Assembly: GCA_021442155.1 (NCBI GenBank)
Contig: CM038220.1
Coordinates: forward strand, 83,320,051 to 83,384,050
From: Cymbidium sinense
Taxonomy: Eukaryota > Streptophyta > Magnoliopsida > Asparagales > Orchidaceae
Length of the DNA: 64,000 nucleotides
Direction: 5' to 3'
Shown: positions 34,141 to 47,645 of the stretch, in pieces
Numbering within the stretch: the stretch's first letter is position 1
Layout of the letters: the number at the start of each line of letters is the position of its first letter
The notes under the pieces: generated by a model
What the model was told of the DNA's origin: nothing
The model's input: the letters and a program-made list of their open reading frames with translations, nothing else
The model's database searches: none
Program-made: the position numbers and the translations under genes

Positions 34141-34168
34141 ATCCCCGAGTCGCAAACAAAATATATGG
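34141..34168 (-). other. T1 primer binding site region, imperfect
   Basis: Reading the minus strand from the LTR end ...AAAACA, the next bases are CCATATATTTTG and then TTTGCGACTCGGGGATGG. From memory, many plant Tat elements have a GGCGACTCCACTGGGGA-like PBS at this place. Here one G and a CACT are absent from that form. Position and partial match support the call, but the tRNA cannot be named. Confidence 0.5.
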
Positions 34169-35581
34169 TGTTTTATTTTGTGGGATTGTGGTTGAGTTGG
34201 ACACCACATAGATCCATAGATGTACTTATTAGGGTGATGGTATGACAGGAATGATGTACTATCTCGAGACAGAAGTCACCATCCTACAATGGACCTAATC
34301 ACTACAAGGATAATAATGGGTCTTCTTGAAGAGATCTTTCCTCCACTTTACATGGAAAAAGTAAAAGGGTTTATTTTAAAAGGGTTCGTTAAGTTCCCAC
34401 ATGGAAAACCCCATATTTAATTACATCCTAAGAAATGAGATTTCTTAGGAATACTCTCGATTAAGGTAAATGATCATTATCTCCAAAGATTTCAAAGATA
34501 GGACTGTTAATCAATTAGTTAATGTTTAGAAATTCAAGTGGGATTGATCAAAAGGAGGGAGTTATTATCAAACCAAAGGAAGATGAATAGGGGATGCTCA
34601 TGATACTAGGAAGCCTAGTGAGCATCCCAAACTATGGTTGGGCTTTATATTATTTTTGAATTTGAGGAGAATTGATGTTTTGAGTTGAATTTTTTAAATC
34701 TAGCTTACAATTCCACAACACAAGATTATAGAAATTCCTAAGAAGTGAGGATTTATGCTTGTAGCTTGCAAAGGAAAAATACAATCTCAGATCCTAAATC
34801 TAGGGAGCTTTGGCAAGAGCCAAAGCATGACCTAAATCTAAGGAAAAAATGGGCATATGGTTTACCTCCACAAGATAGAATAAACCACCCAATTGTTGGA
34901 CTTACAACTGCCTGGGGGTGGGCGCCAACTAATTCCTCCTACACTTTTAAATACATGTAGGCAAGTCTTATGCTTTACAAAATAGCCAGGTTGTTGTTTA
35001 TTTTAGAAAGGAGACTAAGTCCTTAAATTCACTCCCTAAGAGAATAGATCATGGCATGAATGACTTAATCTAATACAAATTTTGTTAAGTTTTATTTTGA
35101 TTTTTGGATAATGTTATTTGATACAGGCTATGGAATTTCATATGCCTAATGCATGAGAAGATTGGTTATGGGCCAAAATAAGAAAGAAGGAGGTGTGTTT
35201 CTACCATGGCTCTCAAAGATCAAGCCATTTTCTTTAGCAAGGTGGAAGTCCTCCATTAAGAGTGAAGCAATATGATTTATGCATGATGTGAGACATACAA
35301 CATCCGGCTAAGGGGATGATAAATATTTTATTATCATGATATATATCCTATTCTTAGGTGAGGTTATGCGTTGTTTAATTTAATTTTGAGTTGATTAATT
35401 GAACAAAAATTTTATTTTTCCTAATAGCCTAATCACATTCGGGCCATTCAACATCAAACAATTAGAAACTAGGAAGATCATGCAATCCTATTTGCAAACA
35501 TAAACAAAACATCAATCAATTTATAAAATTAGAACAAAAGAATAAGAGGACATGGTGGGTTCCACACAGAAAAAGGAAAAT

Positions 35582-35610
35582 GGGTAGCCGAACTCTACCC
35601 TTATACAACC
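35582..35610 (-). promoter_or_regulatory. TATA-like box with short stem, T1 5' LTR
   Basis: The minus strand reads GGTTGTATAAGGGTA (35596-35610). It is followed by a GGGTAG/CTACCC stem (35595-35600 with 35582-35587). The same arrangement occurs in the other two complete LTRs. If used, it would leave about 1.4 kb of transcribed LTR before the leader. Confidence 0.5.
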
Positions 35611-38600
35611 CGAATTACAAAAGAACATTTACAATTAAAATAAATTCATGTTATGTGAGTCTTCATTCTTTATTTTGATTTGCTTCTTTTCTACCTTTTG
35701 GCTTGATTGGAATATGGTTGATCCAAAAGAATCATATGGTGCATAAGACTTGGTCTTATGACCAATGTTCATCCTAATCCCCCATAACATTCATTCCAAA
35801 TCTTAATTGCAAAATTTACATCAAAATGGGAAAGGTAAATCTAACTAAACACAAAACAAAGGTTCATTAAACATACACACAACAAGCAGTTATTTGAATA
35901 AGTTGGACTTAGCACCCACATATGGGTAACCAAGCCCACCTATCTAATTTGGATTATGCTTAGGGGTATAAGCAACCGCACAAAGCATTTATATTTTTAT
36001 TACAATACCCCTTAAGCACAATCCCCTACAAAAGACATGAATAGGCTAAGATTGTTCTATCATCCAGTCTGTGCACATACACCCAAACATCCAGTCTAAA
36101 AGTATTACATCATATATAAAATCAAGCATCAAACCATGCATTGCCCTAATATTGAGTTAGAAATGGTGACTTAATGTAATTGCCATTTAAGGCTTGTGTG
36201 GCATGTTTTTAGGTAGGCTTTAAGATTAGAATTTTCTAAGTGTGAGAGGTTTAACTTAGAGGGTGGTTTTAATTTAAGTGATTTTAGTTGATTTGTCAAT
36301 TTTAGTTGATGATTTGATTTGGTTTGAATGAACCTACACTTAGTGACTAAATGTTATAAAGAGAAGAAAATAGAGGAGAACTCTCTTTCATCCCTACCTT
36401 AAAGCATTTCTAAGGTAGATTCATTAATGGATTTCCTTTAGTGAATGATTTATTATGTATTTTAATTGATCGTTTAGATTCTTTCTAAATGGCCCTATTC
36501 AATAAGAAAGGCCTCTCAAAATTAGTTAAGGTGGATTACTATCACATAACACACACCCATTCATTTCTTTCCACCATGTATACCATGCATATGAATAATC
36601 CTAAGCATAGCTATACATGCAATGCAAATCTTAGCACACCTTGATGATGGATGCAAAGAGATATGATTTGAAATTTTGGATATTCCATGAATGCATGTCT
36701 TTATTATGCAGAAAAGAGGGACTCTTTTATCCACTAGCTAAATGCACATCCACATGTATAAAAGTTATAAGTGAGTATGGTGCCAATATTTTTTACACTA
36801 GGGGCATAAGGTACAAGACCTACTTGGGGCTACTTAAAGCCTGTAGCCAGGATGTCAGATATATACCACTTTTCTTAAATACATGTAGATGTACAAAAGA
36901 ATCAAATGGATGAAGAATCATGTAAGATATTTATGTTTGATTTTATTGTAAGATTTACATGTGTAACATGAAGGTCCTTTCAAGTATTAACATAGAGATG
37001 CATAGGAAAAGATTTAGGCAAGTGTTGTACTCTTTTCAAATGAATTATACACTTGCAAATCCTATGTAAATCCATACTAAGAGAAGGAAGAGAACTTCAT
37101 AATATATCTTCTTATATCATCACATGCAAGCTTATGAATATTCATAACTAGCATCACTTCATTTATAATTTTTTTTATAAGTTTTGAAAAGTAATTCTTG
37201 ATTTAATAATGATAATAGCCACTCATATTCTTAATTTTAGCCAACACATGCAATTTGACATAAAGGAAATATTTTCTTTAATTAATTTTTAAAAGAAATG
37301 AATGCATGATTTCATATGGAAAGCAATATTTAGCATGATTGGAAAGAAATAAAGGAATATAGGCACATGACTTCATTCACCCTAATTAATTCCTTTGGAC
37401 AATCCTAAAAAAATAAGATCATTTAAAATGAATCAAAATTCTTTAAGGACATTTTTATTTTTGAATTTGATTTGACTTAGGAAATGTGAGAGAGGTTTGC
37501 TAATCCTAACCCATTCCCCAAAGTATGAATTGGTTTAGTTTAATTTGGAACAATAAAGTTGATTTTATATTTTGATTAGGTTAAGGTATGAATTAAATCC
37601 ATTAATTATGCCTTTACCACTTTGGCATAATTATCCAAGTAATTATGAGCCAACATATGATATGCAACCACATGGAAATTAAATCAACAATGCACATAAG
37701 AAATAAATGGGCCTAATGCAATTGGCTCACAATTATTAGTTAATTAAGCTAAAGGGTTTAATTAAGTACTTTTATAACCCTCCTACACATGTAGTTTGAT
37801 TATAATTTCCTTTGGAAAACTTTTTATTGAACACCTAAGGATCTACCCAAGAATTGAATGATTAAGTTCGGAATGATTTGGTTTTGAGTTTGATTAATTG
37901 AATTAATTAATTAAGTGATTAGGCCATTAATAATTATAACTTAGTTAAGTGTTTATCCAAATGAAATAGACTTGGGGAAAAGATTGGACAAGAAGTCCTA
38001 TCTCATTCCCTAAATCCATTCACGTTTAATGATGGTTAGCGCTTAACTAATGAATTTATCACTATTTAACATGTTAATCATTTAATTAATTATGAAAGTG
38101 ATTAGGGATAAAATAAGTAATTTCCCTAATTAATCAAGCAATAAATTCCAAGAAAATAATGGGAGGTAGAGGTCATCCCTCCAATTAATCTCAAAAGTTT
38201 GGAGTTAATTAATTAATTAGAGTAATTAGCTTAATTATATTTCTAATAAAACTCAAAATGAGTTAAAATCACAAATTTTAATTTTCTATTATTCTTATTT
38301 GAATTATCTTTAAAATGAACATGAGTTTGTATTTTTTTGGATTTTCTATATTTAGTTATGAATTTTGGAAGTTTCATTAAAATTAAATTAATTAAGCCTA
38401 ATTAACCCCTAATCCCATAGAGCTACATGGGCTAGCAGCGCTTTCCATGGCATGAGATAGGTTATTTTAAGTTATCACATCATCTACTAAGTCATTTGGC
38501 GGTGGCTTCTAAGATCGGACGATCAAGATTAATCCCAAGGTTTAGGCTTAAATCAAAGGGGATCTAGCATGATCTAATCACAGCCATCTGTTCTAATCAC

Positions 38601-39544
38601 ATAGAATGCACAACGTGTGTTCTTTCTCCTTCGTGGTGATAAGAGATGAACACCATTCATCTCTCCTCATTCAGTTTGAGCTCCGAGCTGGATAGGTATC
38701 AAAATGATCCCACACCTTTGGAAAGAGGAGGGATGCACATCCAATGGTCAAGATCCAATCGAGTGCCACTTTTCTTCAAAAAGGACCAAAGTAAATTTTC
38801 CTAAGCCTACGGTTTCAAGCAATTACATCTTGAGGCTATCACGTGCTTAATGGAGGAGGTACCTTGTCTAGAGAGAAATTGAAGGAATTAGGTCTTAATT
38901 TGAAGTGGATGGTTTGGTTGACCAAGCTCCCCTTCAATGGATATTGACATTGATCGAAGTGATGCTTCCCGTGACTTGGAGACTTGGGAAATGACTTGGT
39001 TGAGCTCGATGAAGTCCACTGATGGTGTGAGCAAGGTTAATTTAGTTTTGATGGAGAATTAGATGAGTTGAGCTCAAGATTGATCTCCCCTATTTTGGCT
39101 TTGAGTGAAACCAAGAATGGAAATCAATGGAGCTTGGGAATGGCTTGGAAAGGAGGTTTGATCGAATCTCCTTAGCTCTATGGAATTGAGTGCTTGTCAT
39201 TTGAGTGAGAATAAGGGGGAGTATATCTCCCCCTCCTTGATGGATGGTGATGAGCTATTTTGCCATTTTTTTATCAATGGCAAGGATTGGAAGCATGGTT
39301 TGATCTATCAATCACCCCACATGGGTCATTTTGAGTAGTGGAGGGAAGGAGAGTGGGTTCCCATGTGCTAGGTGAGTGCATTCAGAATTCCAAGTGTTCA
39401 ATTTCCATTCGTGAGGTAGACCCAAGCTCATTGGGTTATGTTCTCCACCTCTCTTGGTGCCCATGTGGACCAATGGAAAAATGCCAAGTGGCCTTGAGAG
39501 AGAAATGACCAAATTCCAAGTGAATTGATCATAAGATACCCTTT

Positions 39545-40600
39545 GACCTAAGGGCAAAGTGGTCATTTGGCCATGATTTTGATTTGAATTTGAAATGATT
39601 CAAAATGGGTAATTTTAAGTGATTTGGAGTTCATTTGATTTGATTTGGTTCAATTTGATCCATTTAGGTCAAGTTTGGCCAAAGGGTTAGGTTGACAATT
39701 GGTCAAATGGTAAAACCAAGTTCAAATAATCATTTAGAACCTATGGGTGTCATTGGTTTGGTTCAATTTGGTTTAGATTTGGTTGATTAGGTTCATTTAG
39801 GTCAAATGGGTCAAGTTGACAATTTGACCCATTTGACTAATTAGGTTCATTGGTTGGTTTTGCTTGGTTGATCATTTGAAATGTATTAGCTTTGGTTTTA
39901 ATCAATTTTGATTTGGTTTGATTTCAAGTTGATTTGACCTTTTAGATCAAGTTGGGTTTATGGTCAATTAGCTGGGTTTCTAATTGGTTAATTAAAGCTT
40001 TGGTCAAGTTCAACAAGTGATTTGGAATGAATTTGACCAATTGGTTGCAATCAATTTGGCTTATATCAAGATTTAACCATTTTGACTTTTAGATCAATTT
40101 GGGTCAAATTAGGTCAAGTGGCCAATTAGGCTTAGTTTAGCTCAATTGATGGCTTGATCATGTTCAATCATTGATTATGGATTGGTTTAGATGAATGGTT
40201 TCACTCAATTTATCTTATAATGAATTTTGGCTTGTTTAGGTTTCATTTGGGCTAAGTGTTGACTTGGTCAAAGGCTAGGTTTGACTTAGTTTGACCCAAT
40301 TTGAATTGATCATCCTAGGATGATTGTTGCTCATAATGTGAGGCTTAGATGGGCTTAGTTCAATCTAATTTGGGATTAGAATTTGACTCAAAAGGTCCTT
40401 TAGGTCACTTTGGGTCAAGTGAGCCTAAATGGGTTAGTGGCTTGATCAAGGCTTTATTTAAGTTTGGTTGAACTCACATATGGACTTATGATGAAAATCC
40501 AATTGCAAGTGATTTGGAGTCAAATGGATTTTGGTTCATTTGACAATTTCAAGTCAAAAGGGTGAATATGGGTTTGACTTGGGTTAGTTTGATTTTGGTT
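39545..40600. promoter_or_regulatory. W-box-like cluster, T1 5' LTR
   Basis: Equivalent of 2550-3670, with many TTGAC(C/T)/GGTCAA cores. The palindrome is reduced to TTGACAATTGGTCAA by loss of one C. The cluster is retained in both LTRs of T1. Confidence 0.55.
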
Positions 40601-41426
40601 TGGTGATTGTATTTTATGTTTATATTTGGGCATGTGATTGAAGGAATAATCATTTGAAGAGATGATCCAAGAGTTTGGATTGATTTCAGAATGGATTGGC
40701 TAAGTTCAAGGATTTGACTTGAAAGGGTGTAAATTGGATTTTGGTTTAACTTTGGGTTTAGTTTTGGTTATTTGAATTTATACTTCATTTATATTTGTGA
40801 ATATAAATGAGAATATAAACAGGTTCTGAGAAAATCTTTTGAGTTTATTGTGATTTGGATTTGGTTTGAGCTAAGTTCAAGGATTTGACTTGAAAGAGTA
40901 TAAGTTGGATTTTGGATAGATTTGGATTTGAGTTTTAAATTGATTTTGGTATTTGAATTTATATTTCAATTATATTTGTGAATATAAATGAGAATATAAA
41001 TGGGTTATGAGAAAATCTTTTGAGTTTGGATTTGGATTTGGTTTAAGTCCATAAGGTGAAATCAAAGGACTTTGAAAAGATTTTGGGATTTGAATTCAAT
41101 CATGGGCTTCAATCATTTGATTTGGAATTGATTCATGATTTGGATTTTAGAATTGATTTATGATTTGAGAAATTCAATTGAGTTGGAATTGATTCAAGAT
41201 TTGATTTGGATTTGTTTGAGAGAGGTAAGGATTAGGTTCAAGCTATAGGGTAGGTAAATCTTCCTACCCCAAGGCATAACCTATTCCTATGGATAACTCT
41301 TCTAAATCTCTAGGTTAAGTGTTCAACTAATCACTTGAAGTGTCTTAAGACTAAGAAACTCTTAGTGTTTAAGTCCTATGTCTAAGATGGAGATTTGAAA
41401 TCTCACTTCAAAAGTAAGGTCCAACA

Positions 41427-41690
41427 CCTTAGGGCATGCACCTTGAGTTGTACAAGGCTAAAATGATTCAAGCTCACAACAAGTTGGTCTGTCATAGAGC
41501 TTTTCAAGTAGGAGAGCTTGTTTTAGTTCTAAGGAGACTAATTGTTTCCCGTCGAAAGATGGGAGGTATGTTTGAACCCACTTGGGAAGGCCCTTTTGTC
41601 ATAGAGAAAGCATACCAAGGAGGATCTAATCAACTCATAAAGTAAGGGAGCACCTATGCTTCCAATTAGAAATACTATTCATAAATCTTC
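41427..41690 (+). pseudogene. T2 integrase C-terminus (Tat), 5'-truncated
   Basis: The frame reads LELYKAKMIQAHNKLVCHRAFQVGELVLVLRRLIVSRRKMGGMFEPTWEGPFVIEKAYQGG (41436-41645). It is nearly the same as T4 (59997-60168), then reaches an early TAA where T4 continues. The piece begins CCTTAGGGCATGC directly after the T1 LTR terminus. The rest of the integrase is not upstream, so a Tat element on the plus strand was broken here. CCTTA is the predicted target duplication of T1. Confidence 0.85.
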
Positions 41691-43958
41691 TTAATCATCA
41701 ATCTTTTCACATCAAGTCCCATCTCTATATGTAGACATCTTTATTTATCTTCCTCACACCATAGATGATCCTCTTAACTAGGGTTAGAAGGAGGTTCTAT
41801 CTATACTACTAGTAAGTTAGGTGTAAGAGAACCCAAGCAGCATCCTTTCTTAGTGGAGTAACATTCTTACATGTTTAGGATTGGTGTGAGAGAACCCAAG
41901 CATCTATTCCTTCTTTCATAACATAAACAAACACATATCTTTTTTATCTTGAGCTACTTTGATGTGAGCAAGCCCCATGGCACTCACTCATTAGCTCAGG
42001 TCGATATACCTAGCTAGTAAGTCACTCCAATGGTCACTTGTTTGGCGGGTGTGAGTCCTTACACTTTATTCCTAACTTGACCACTACAAACCAACGAGTG
42101 CCTTGTTAGTTTGGTAGGTCTTACCGTGCAGCCGGTAAGCTACCTAGTGTTAACTTTGTTTAAGAGAATGTAGGCTTAAATGCTTTCTTCTTGAACTCCA
42201 TCATCATACTAACTAGGTTTAGTATATTTTGAGGCTTAGGGTAAGTCCCCTAGAGGCTCCTTTCCTCCTGACTACTTCAAGCTTGGGTTTTGTCCTTACA
42301 TAGGACTCTTCGCTTAGTAGTCACCCTAGGTGGATAGCCCTGTCAGAAGATAGATATCCGTGATCAGTTTCACTTTAGAGATATAAGCCTACTCACCTTC
42401 TTTCTAAACTAATTGTCGCAAACCAATGGGCACATTAGGTTGGTTGGTTATCGCCATGTTGACGGTGACCCACCTGGTGGATACACCACTCTTGGCAGAT
42501 GAGAGTCCCTGTGCTTTCTCCTTGAGTTGGTCTATAGGCTTTCTTTTATAGTTTTGGATAATGCCCCGGTGCTCCCACTTGGGCACTCTATTTGGATGTT
42601 ACTCTTAGATTGGAGTCCCCTTTCTAATAGCCACGTGGTTGAAGAATTTGTTATTGGATGTAGATTCTCCCTTGGTCTAGTAAGTGCGAGATAGGACTAG
42701 GGTTGATATAAGCTCCTTCTCGGTGGTCCTCTCAAACCAACAAGGAGTGGTTCCTTTCCCAAGCGCATCTATCTTTAGGCGTGTCGAAACTCCTATAGGA
42801 ATTGCCTAACTACTTTGAGCATAAGTCCCGTGCACTATGTTAGTTGCCCTTAGGTCGAGTTTGACTTGTTGTGCCACCAATGAGTCACCCTGGTGGTCAT
42901 CTTTGCTCTGAAAGATATATGTCTATTATGCATTCTTTCGGCATGATGATAGCTGACAGGTAGCCTTGGAGTTCAATTTGTTGTGTTATCAACCGATCAC
43001 CCCAATGATTTCCTTGTGTATGAAGTTGTGAGTCCCCGCTTTCTTCCATTCGACCATTGCACCGAAAGGCACCCTTTTGGTTGGTTAGCTCTACCACGGT
43101 GGTAGACTATCCCTTTGGATTTGTAAACCTAAGGAGTCTAGGTAAATCCTTCTTAGTGGATCCATGCAGGTAAGGTCCTTCCCAAATTGAATTAATTCGA
43201 CTATTCTTGAGTCGATGTAGTCCAAAAAGTGGCAATCGCCAATAGTAGCCTTAGGTCGTTGATTTATTGTGCTATCAATTACCATTGTGAAAGTTGTGAG
43301 TCCCTTTCTTCGACTCACCATTGCACACAAAGGCACCCTTTTGGTTGAATAGCTCTCCCTATAGACTATCCCTTTGGATTTGTAAACCTAATATAGGTCT
43401 ACAGTGATATTAGCCCTTTCTTAGTGGATCCATCACACACTAATAAACTCCATCTCATCAAATCTATCATCCTCCCTCCAGTGGAGTCCAAATCAAACCA
43501 ATCTTATCCCTAACGGATTTGAGCTCACATCTCCTAGAGATTTGCCCTCAAAATCAAATCATCTCCTCTCTCTAGTGGAGCACCAAATCATAAATCAACA
43601 AATCAAATCAATTTCTCCCGGAGACATCAATCATTCAGACTTCCCGATGGAGTCAATTAAACCCAAATCAAGCTTGCATTCCCCAGTGAGTGCACTCTTA
43701 AAAGAAATCTCATCAAACTCCTATCCCTAGTGGATAACTTAAACCTGTTTCCCTAGTGGAAGGTACACATGCTTGATTCATTGGTGGATCCCTTCTTCCT
43801 CCCTTATGCCTTTGGCATGAGTGGAGTTGTATCGTACTAAGATCGTGATTCCTTCTACACCTCGAGTTTACGAGTAGGTCATTCGTTAGTGCTTGCGATC
43901 CTTGAGCATTGTTGATCATCTGACAACACCAATGTCGTCAAACCTTGCCACACATTGT
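41691..43958 (+). mobile_element. T2 3' untranslated region
   Basis: It parallels 60256-62582 of T4, including 'gtgagagaacccaagc' repeats (41830-41900), 'ggtaagctacct' (42130) and a duplicated module of about 130 bases (43025-43150 and 43296-43430) with 'aaaggcacccttttggttg' and 'ccctttggatttgtaaacct'. TCCCTAGTGGA-type motifs crowd the last 500 bases. No gene is visible. Short frames here have no recognisable content. Confidence 0.75.
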
Positions 43959-46900
43959 TGTTGACCTCACTTTTGGAGTGAGCTTTCAACTTCCTCATCA
44001 TAGGTCTAGGACTCTTATAGACACTAGAGTTTCTTAGCAAGACTAGTGTTAGGTGAACAATTAACCAACCTAGAGACTTAGAAGAGTTAGCCATTGGAAT
44101 GGATGCCTTAAATTTAAGAGGACTTGCCTACCCTATAGCCTAAACCCGATCCTTGCTTCCTTCTTTCAAAACCAAAAGTCAAATTCAAATTCTATTTCTA
44201 AAATCAAATCCATCTAATGATTGAAATCCATCACCAAAATTTGAACTCCAAATCCCTTCCTAAGACCTTTTGAATTTATCTTATGGACTTAGCCTAAACC
44301 AAATCCAAATCAACCCCAACCCAATTGATTTTATCAATTATCAAATCCAATCTCAAATCAAATTCCAAATCACAAGTCAATCGAGATTCCAAATGATTGA
44401 AATCTATGATCAACTCCAAATTCCAAATTCTAAAATCTCTTCCTAAGCCATATGAGCCACCTTCATGTGCTTAGCCAAAATTCCTTCAAATCAACTCAAA
44501 CTTGGTTGATTTCATGAATCAATCATTCCTTCATTTATATTCATAAATATAAATGAAAACCCTCAATGACCAAAATAAATCAAACCAAATCAAAACCCAA
44601 ATTAGCCCTTTTCAACCTACATCCCTAAGCTTAATCAAATTTGCTTTCAAATCACTCCAAACTCAAGTGATTTTCTCACGCCCATTTATATCTTTAATCA
44701 TATTCACAAATATAAATGAAATATAAATTCAAATGACCAAAACCAAACTCAAATCAAACCAAATTCCCAATTTTACCCCTTTTAGCCAATTTTTTTGAAT
44801 TTGGCTAAATGAAACCAAAATAACTCAAAACTCATGGATTTCTTCATGATTCAATTATTCTACAATCATTGATCCAAATATAAACATAAACCACCATTAT
44901 CAAACCAAATCCAAGTCAACCCAAATCAAACCTAAATTGACCCTTATGACTTGAAATTATCATATGAATCAAAACCCACTTGGCTCCAAACTAGTTGTAA
45001 TTGGATTTATATTTCAATCCTAAGTCCATATGTAAATTCAATTAAACTTAAATCAAGCCTTGATCCAATTGACCCATTTAGGCTCACTTGACCCAAAGTG
45101 ACCTAAAGGACCTTTCGAGCCAAGTTCTAATTCAACCCAAATTAGATTGAATGAAGCCATCTAAACCTCAATCATGTTCAACAATCATCATGGGGTGATC
45201 AACCATATTGAATTGGGTCAAACCAAGTCAAACCTTAAACACTTAGCCCAAATGAAACCCAAACTAGCCAAAATCCACCATATGCAAAATTGATTAAAAC
45301 CATTGATTTGAACCCATTCATGGTCAATGATTGAACATGACCAAGTCATTAATTGAGCCAAACCAAGCCAAATTGGCCACTTGACCTAAGTTGACCCAAA
45401 TTGGCCTAAAAAGCCAAAATGGGTCAAATCTTGATTCAACCCAAATTGATTGCAATGGCTCAAGTTCATTCCAAATCACTTGTTGAACTTGACCAAAGCC
45501 ATGATTGAGCCCAAGTTAACTAATTGGTCAACTTGACCTAGCCCAAATTGACCTAAAATGTCACATTGACCAAAATTCAAATTAATTCTAAATTAAACCA
45601 AAATCAAAGCCTACAATCATTTTCAATCAAACCAATTGAACTTGAATCAACACCTAACCCAACCCAATTTGGTCAAATCGGTCAACTTGACCAATTTGAC
45701 CCTTTGAATCCAAATGAGTCAAATTCAAACCTAAGCCATACCAAATTAATCAAACAAACATTCCAAATCATGATTTAGACCTAACAAGCCTTAGTTTGAC
45801 CCAATTTGACCAATTGGTCAAACCCAACTAATCCAAATGAACCCATTTGACCAAGTTAAGCCAAATCAATTCAAACCAAGCCATGGGACCTTAGGAAATG
45901 GCTAGACCAACCCAAACCAAACCTAACCCATTCCCAAATTAGTTCAAAGCAGGTGGACCCCACCCAAGGGGATAAGCTAAGGTGCCAAGCTCTTTTACCT
46001 TGGATTCTTGCCTAAAATGGAAAAGTCCACCCTTGTCTCCCCATGGCATCCATCAAACTCCTCAAAGAGAGCCTCCCTAGCATCCCTAGCCTAACCTAAG
46101 CCACTCTAGAACATGGACCAAAGGAACCAACCCAAGAAGCTCACCGCCATGGCAGAACCCACTTGTGCTTGGGAAAAAAATGGCAACCCCAACCCCCCAA
46201 ATTAGGCCTTGAGCCTCTTGCTACACACTCCCCCAACCATGGCGTGCCATGTGGAGTTGAAGGTGATAGCTCCGGCAGGCCGACGGAGGTGCACGGGTTG
46301 AAAATGGATGACCAATCTCGTCTATCCATCACACTCAATTGAGGTACACCCTCAATTCAACAAAAACACATGACAAAAGTGAGACACCCTAGAGCAATTT
46401 TGAATCCTCAAGCTTTCCCAAGGCCTCCTCGAGCTCCCTCAATTAGCATTTCTCCTCATGCAAAGCCAAAATAAGGCATCCCCATTCAGCAATACTCCCT
46501 CCTCACTTCACCAAACCCAAATTCCCTTTACCCACGCCCTCACCACACCTCATTGAGCTCAATCAAATCATTTCCCAAGCTTCCAAGCCATCAGAAGTGC
46601 AACTTTGATCAAGACTGATCACCATTGAAGAGGAGCTTGGTCGACCGAGCAACCCACTTCAAATCAAGACCAAATTTCTTCAACTGGGCTTCATCTCTAC
46701 TAGAAGAAGCTACCTCTATCATTGGAAGCATCGGTGATAGCCTCGGTGAGGTAATTATTCAAAATCATAGCTATATGCAATTTTTAGTTGGTCTTTTTCA
46801 AAGGGAATTTTCATCCCATGTAATTTTGACAGTTGAATATGCATCCCCCCTCCTTTCGAAGGTGTGGGATCATTTTGATCAAATCAAGCTCAAGTGAGCT

Positions 46901-47110
46901 TGATTGAACAAGGAAAGATGAGCGGTGTTCATTTTTATCACTCAAAAGAGAAGGATCATGTGTTGTCCGTTTCGGATTGGAACGCGGTCTGATCAAATCA
47001 CGATCCACTGTAATTCTTAGCCTTAATTGTTGGTTTAATCTTGGCCAATCCGATCTTAGATCGATGGCCACAAAAGTGCATCGTCACTTCGTTAGGTGCA
47101 TATGTGGCAA
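43959..47110 (+). mobile_element. T2 3' LTR, first part
   Basis: It starts TGTTGACCTCACTTTTGGAG at 43959, directly after the 3' UTR as expected for a 3' LTR. It follows the other LTRs with more divergence than T1 and the solo LTR show between themselves. It carries about four 175-bp units (about 44150-44900) and a W-box cluster (44930-45960, palindrome at 45806-45821). LTR homology fades between 47110 and 47250 and returns only after the gap. Confidence 0.8.
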
Positions 47111-47249
47111 CTTAGATAACCAATCTCATCGTTCCTATTGACCTCATTTGGATGAGGTTATCCTAATCTCAAATAGGATTTTCTTAATGCTTAGGACATG
47201 TGAGTAGTCCAAAGAAATGGAGCCATCAATGGATTGATTCCATTTCTTA

Positions 47250-47645
47250 GTTTTTTGAACAGGAAGCCAACTGGGGGACTTACTCCTGTGTGATTAGAAA
47301 GAATGCTGACTAGGGACTTACTTCTTTCTGATTAGCTAATAAGATGGGGTCGTTAAGGGCATAATCCATCGATTAGCTGAAAGAGGAGAGGGTCCTTAAA
47401 GACATGATTCAATCCTCAAAATAGGCTAAGCGGGACTTACTCTAATGTGATTAGCTAATAAGATGGGGCCATTAAGGGCATGATCCATCGATTAGCTAAA
47501 AAAGAGAGGGGTCCTTAAAGACATGGTCCAATCCTTAGGATGCCAACGGGGGCTTACTCCAATGTGATTAGCTAATAAGATGGGGTTAAGGGCATGATCC
47601 ATCCTAATTAGTTGAAAAGAGGAAAGGGTCTTTAAAGACATGATC
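47250..47645. repeat. Tandem array 1, about 118-bp unit, three copies
   Basis: Units containing 'gattagctaataagatgggg...ttaagggcat' and 'ggtccttaaagacatgat' recur at about 47330, 47449 and 47566. The unit resembles a single-copy stretch of the T1 3' UTR (about 5930-6030: 'acggggtcgctaaggacat'), so the array appears to be an amplified 3' UTR segment. Confidence 0.8.

Larger units (their letters stand above)
32385..34168 (-). mobile_element. T1 leader (5' untranslated region)
   Basis: This 1.78-kb interval lies between the 5' LTR and ORF1 and has no coding potential that I can see. The LTR-proximal 0.5 kb (33650-34140) is AT-rich and otherwise plain. The ORF1-proximal part is a row of hairpin-forming repeats, listed separately. 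Confidence 0.75.
34169..41426 (-). mobile_element. T1 5' LTR, 7.26 kb
   Basis: On the minus strand it starts TGTTGGACC at 41426 and ends ...CAAAATAAAACA at 34169. Its outer 4.4 kb pairs with the partial 3' LTR at 1-4528. The rest matches the solo LTR (22500-25650) and the T2 LTR (50768-53395). Internal landmarks are a W-box cluster at 39545-40600, about 175-bp repeats at 40690-41060, and a TATA-like box at 35596-35610. Short frames such as 34745-34960 and 36641-36913 are not supported as genes. At 41427 it abuts a Tat integrase on the plus strand. Confidence 0.88.
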
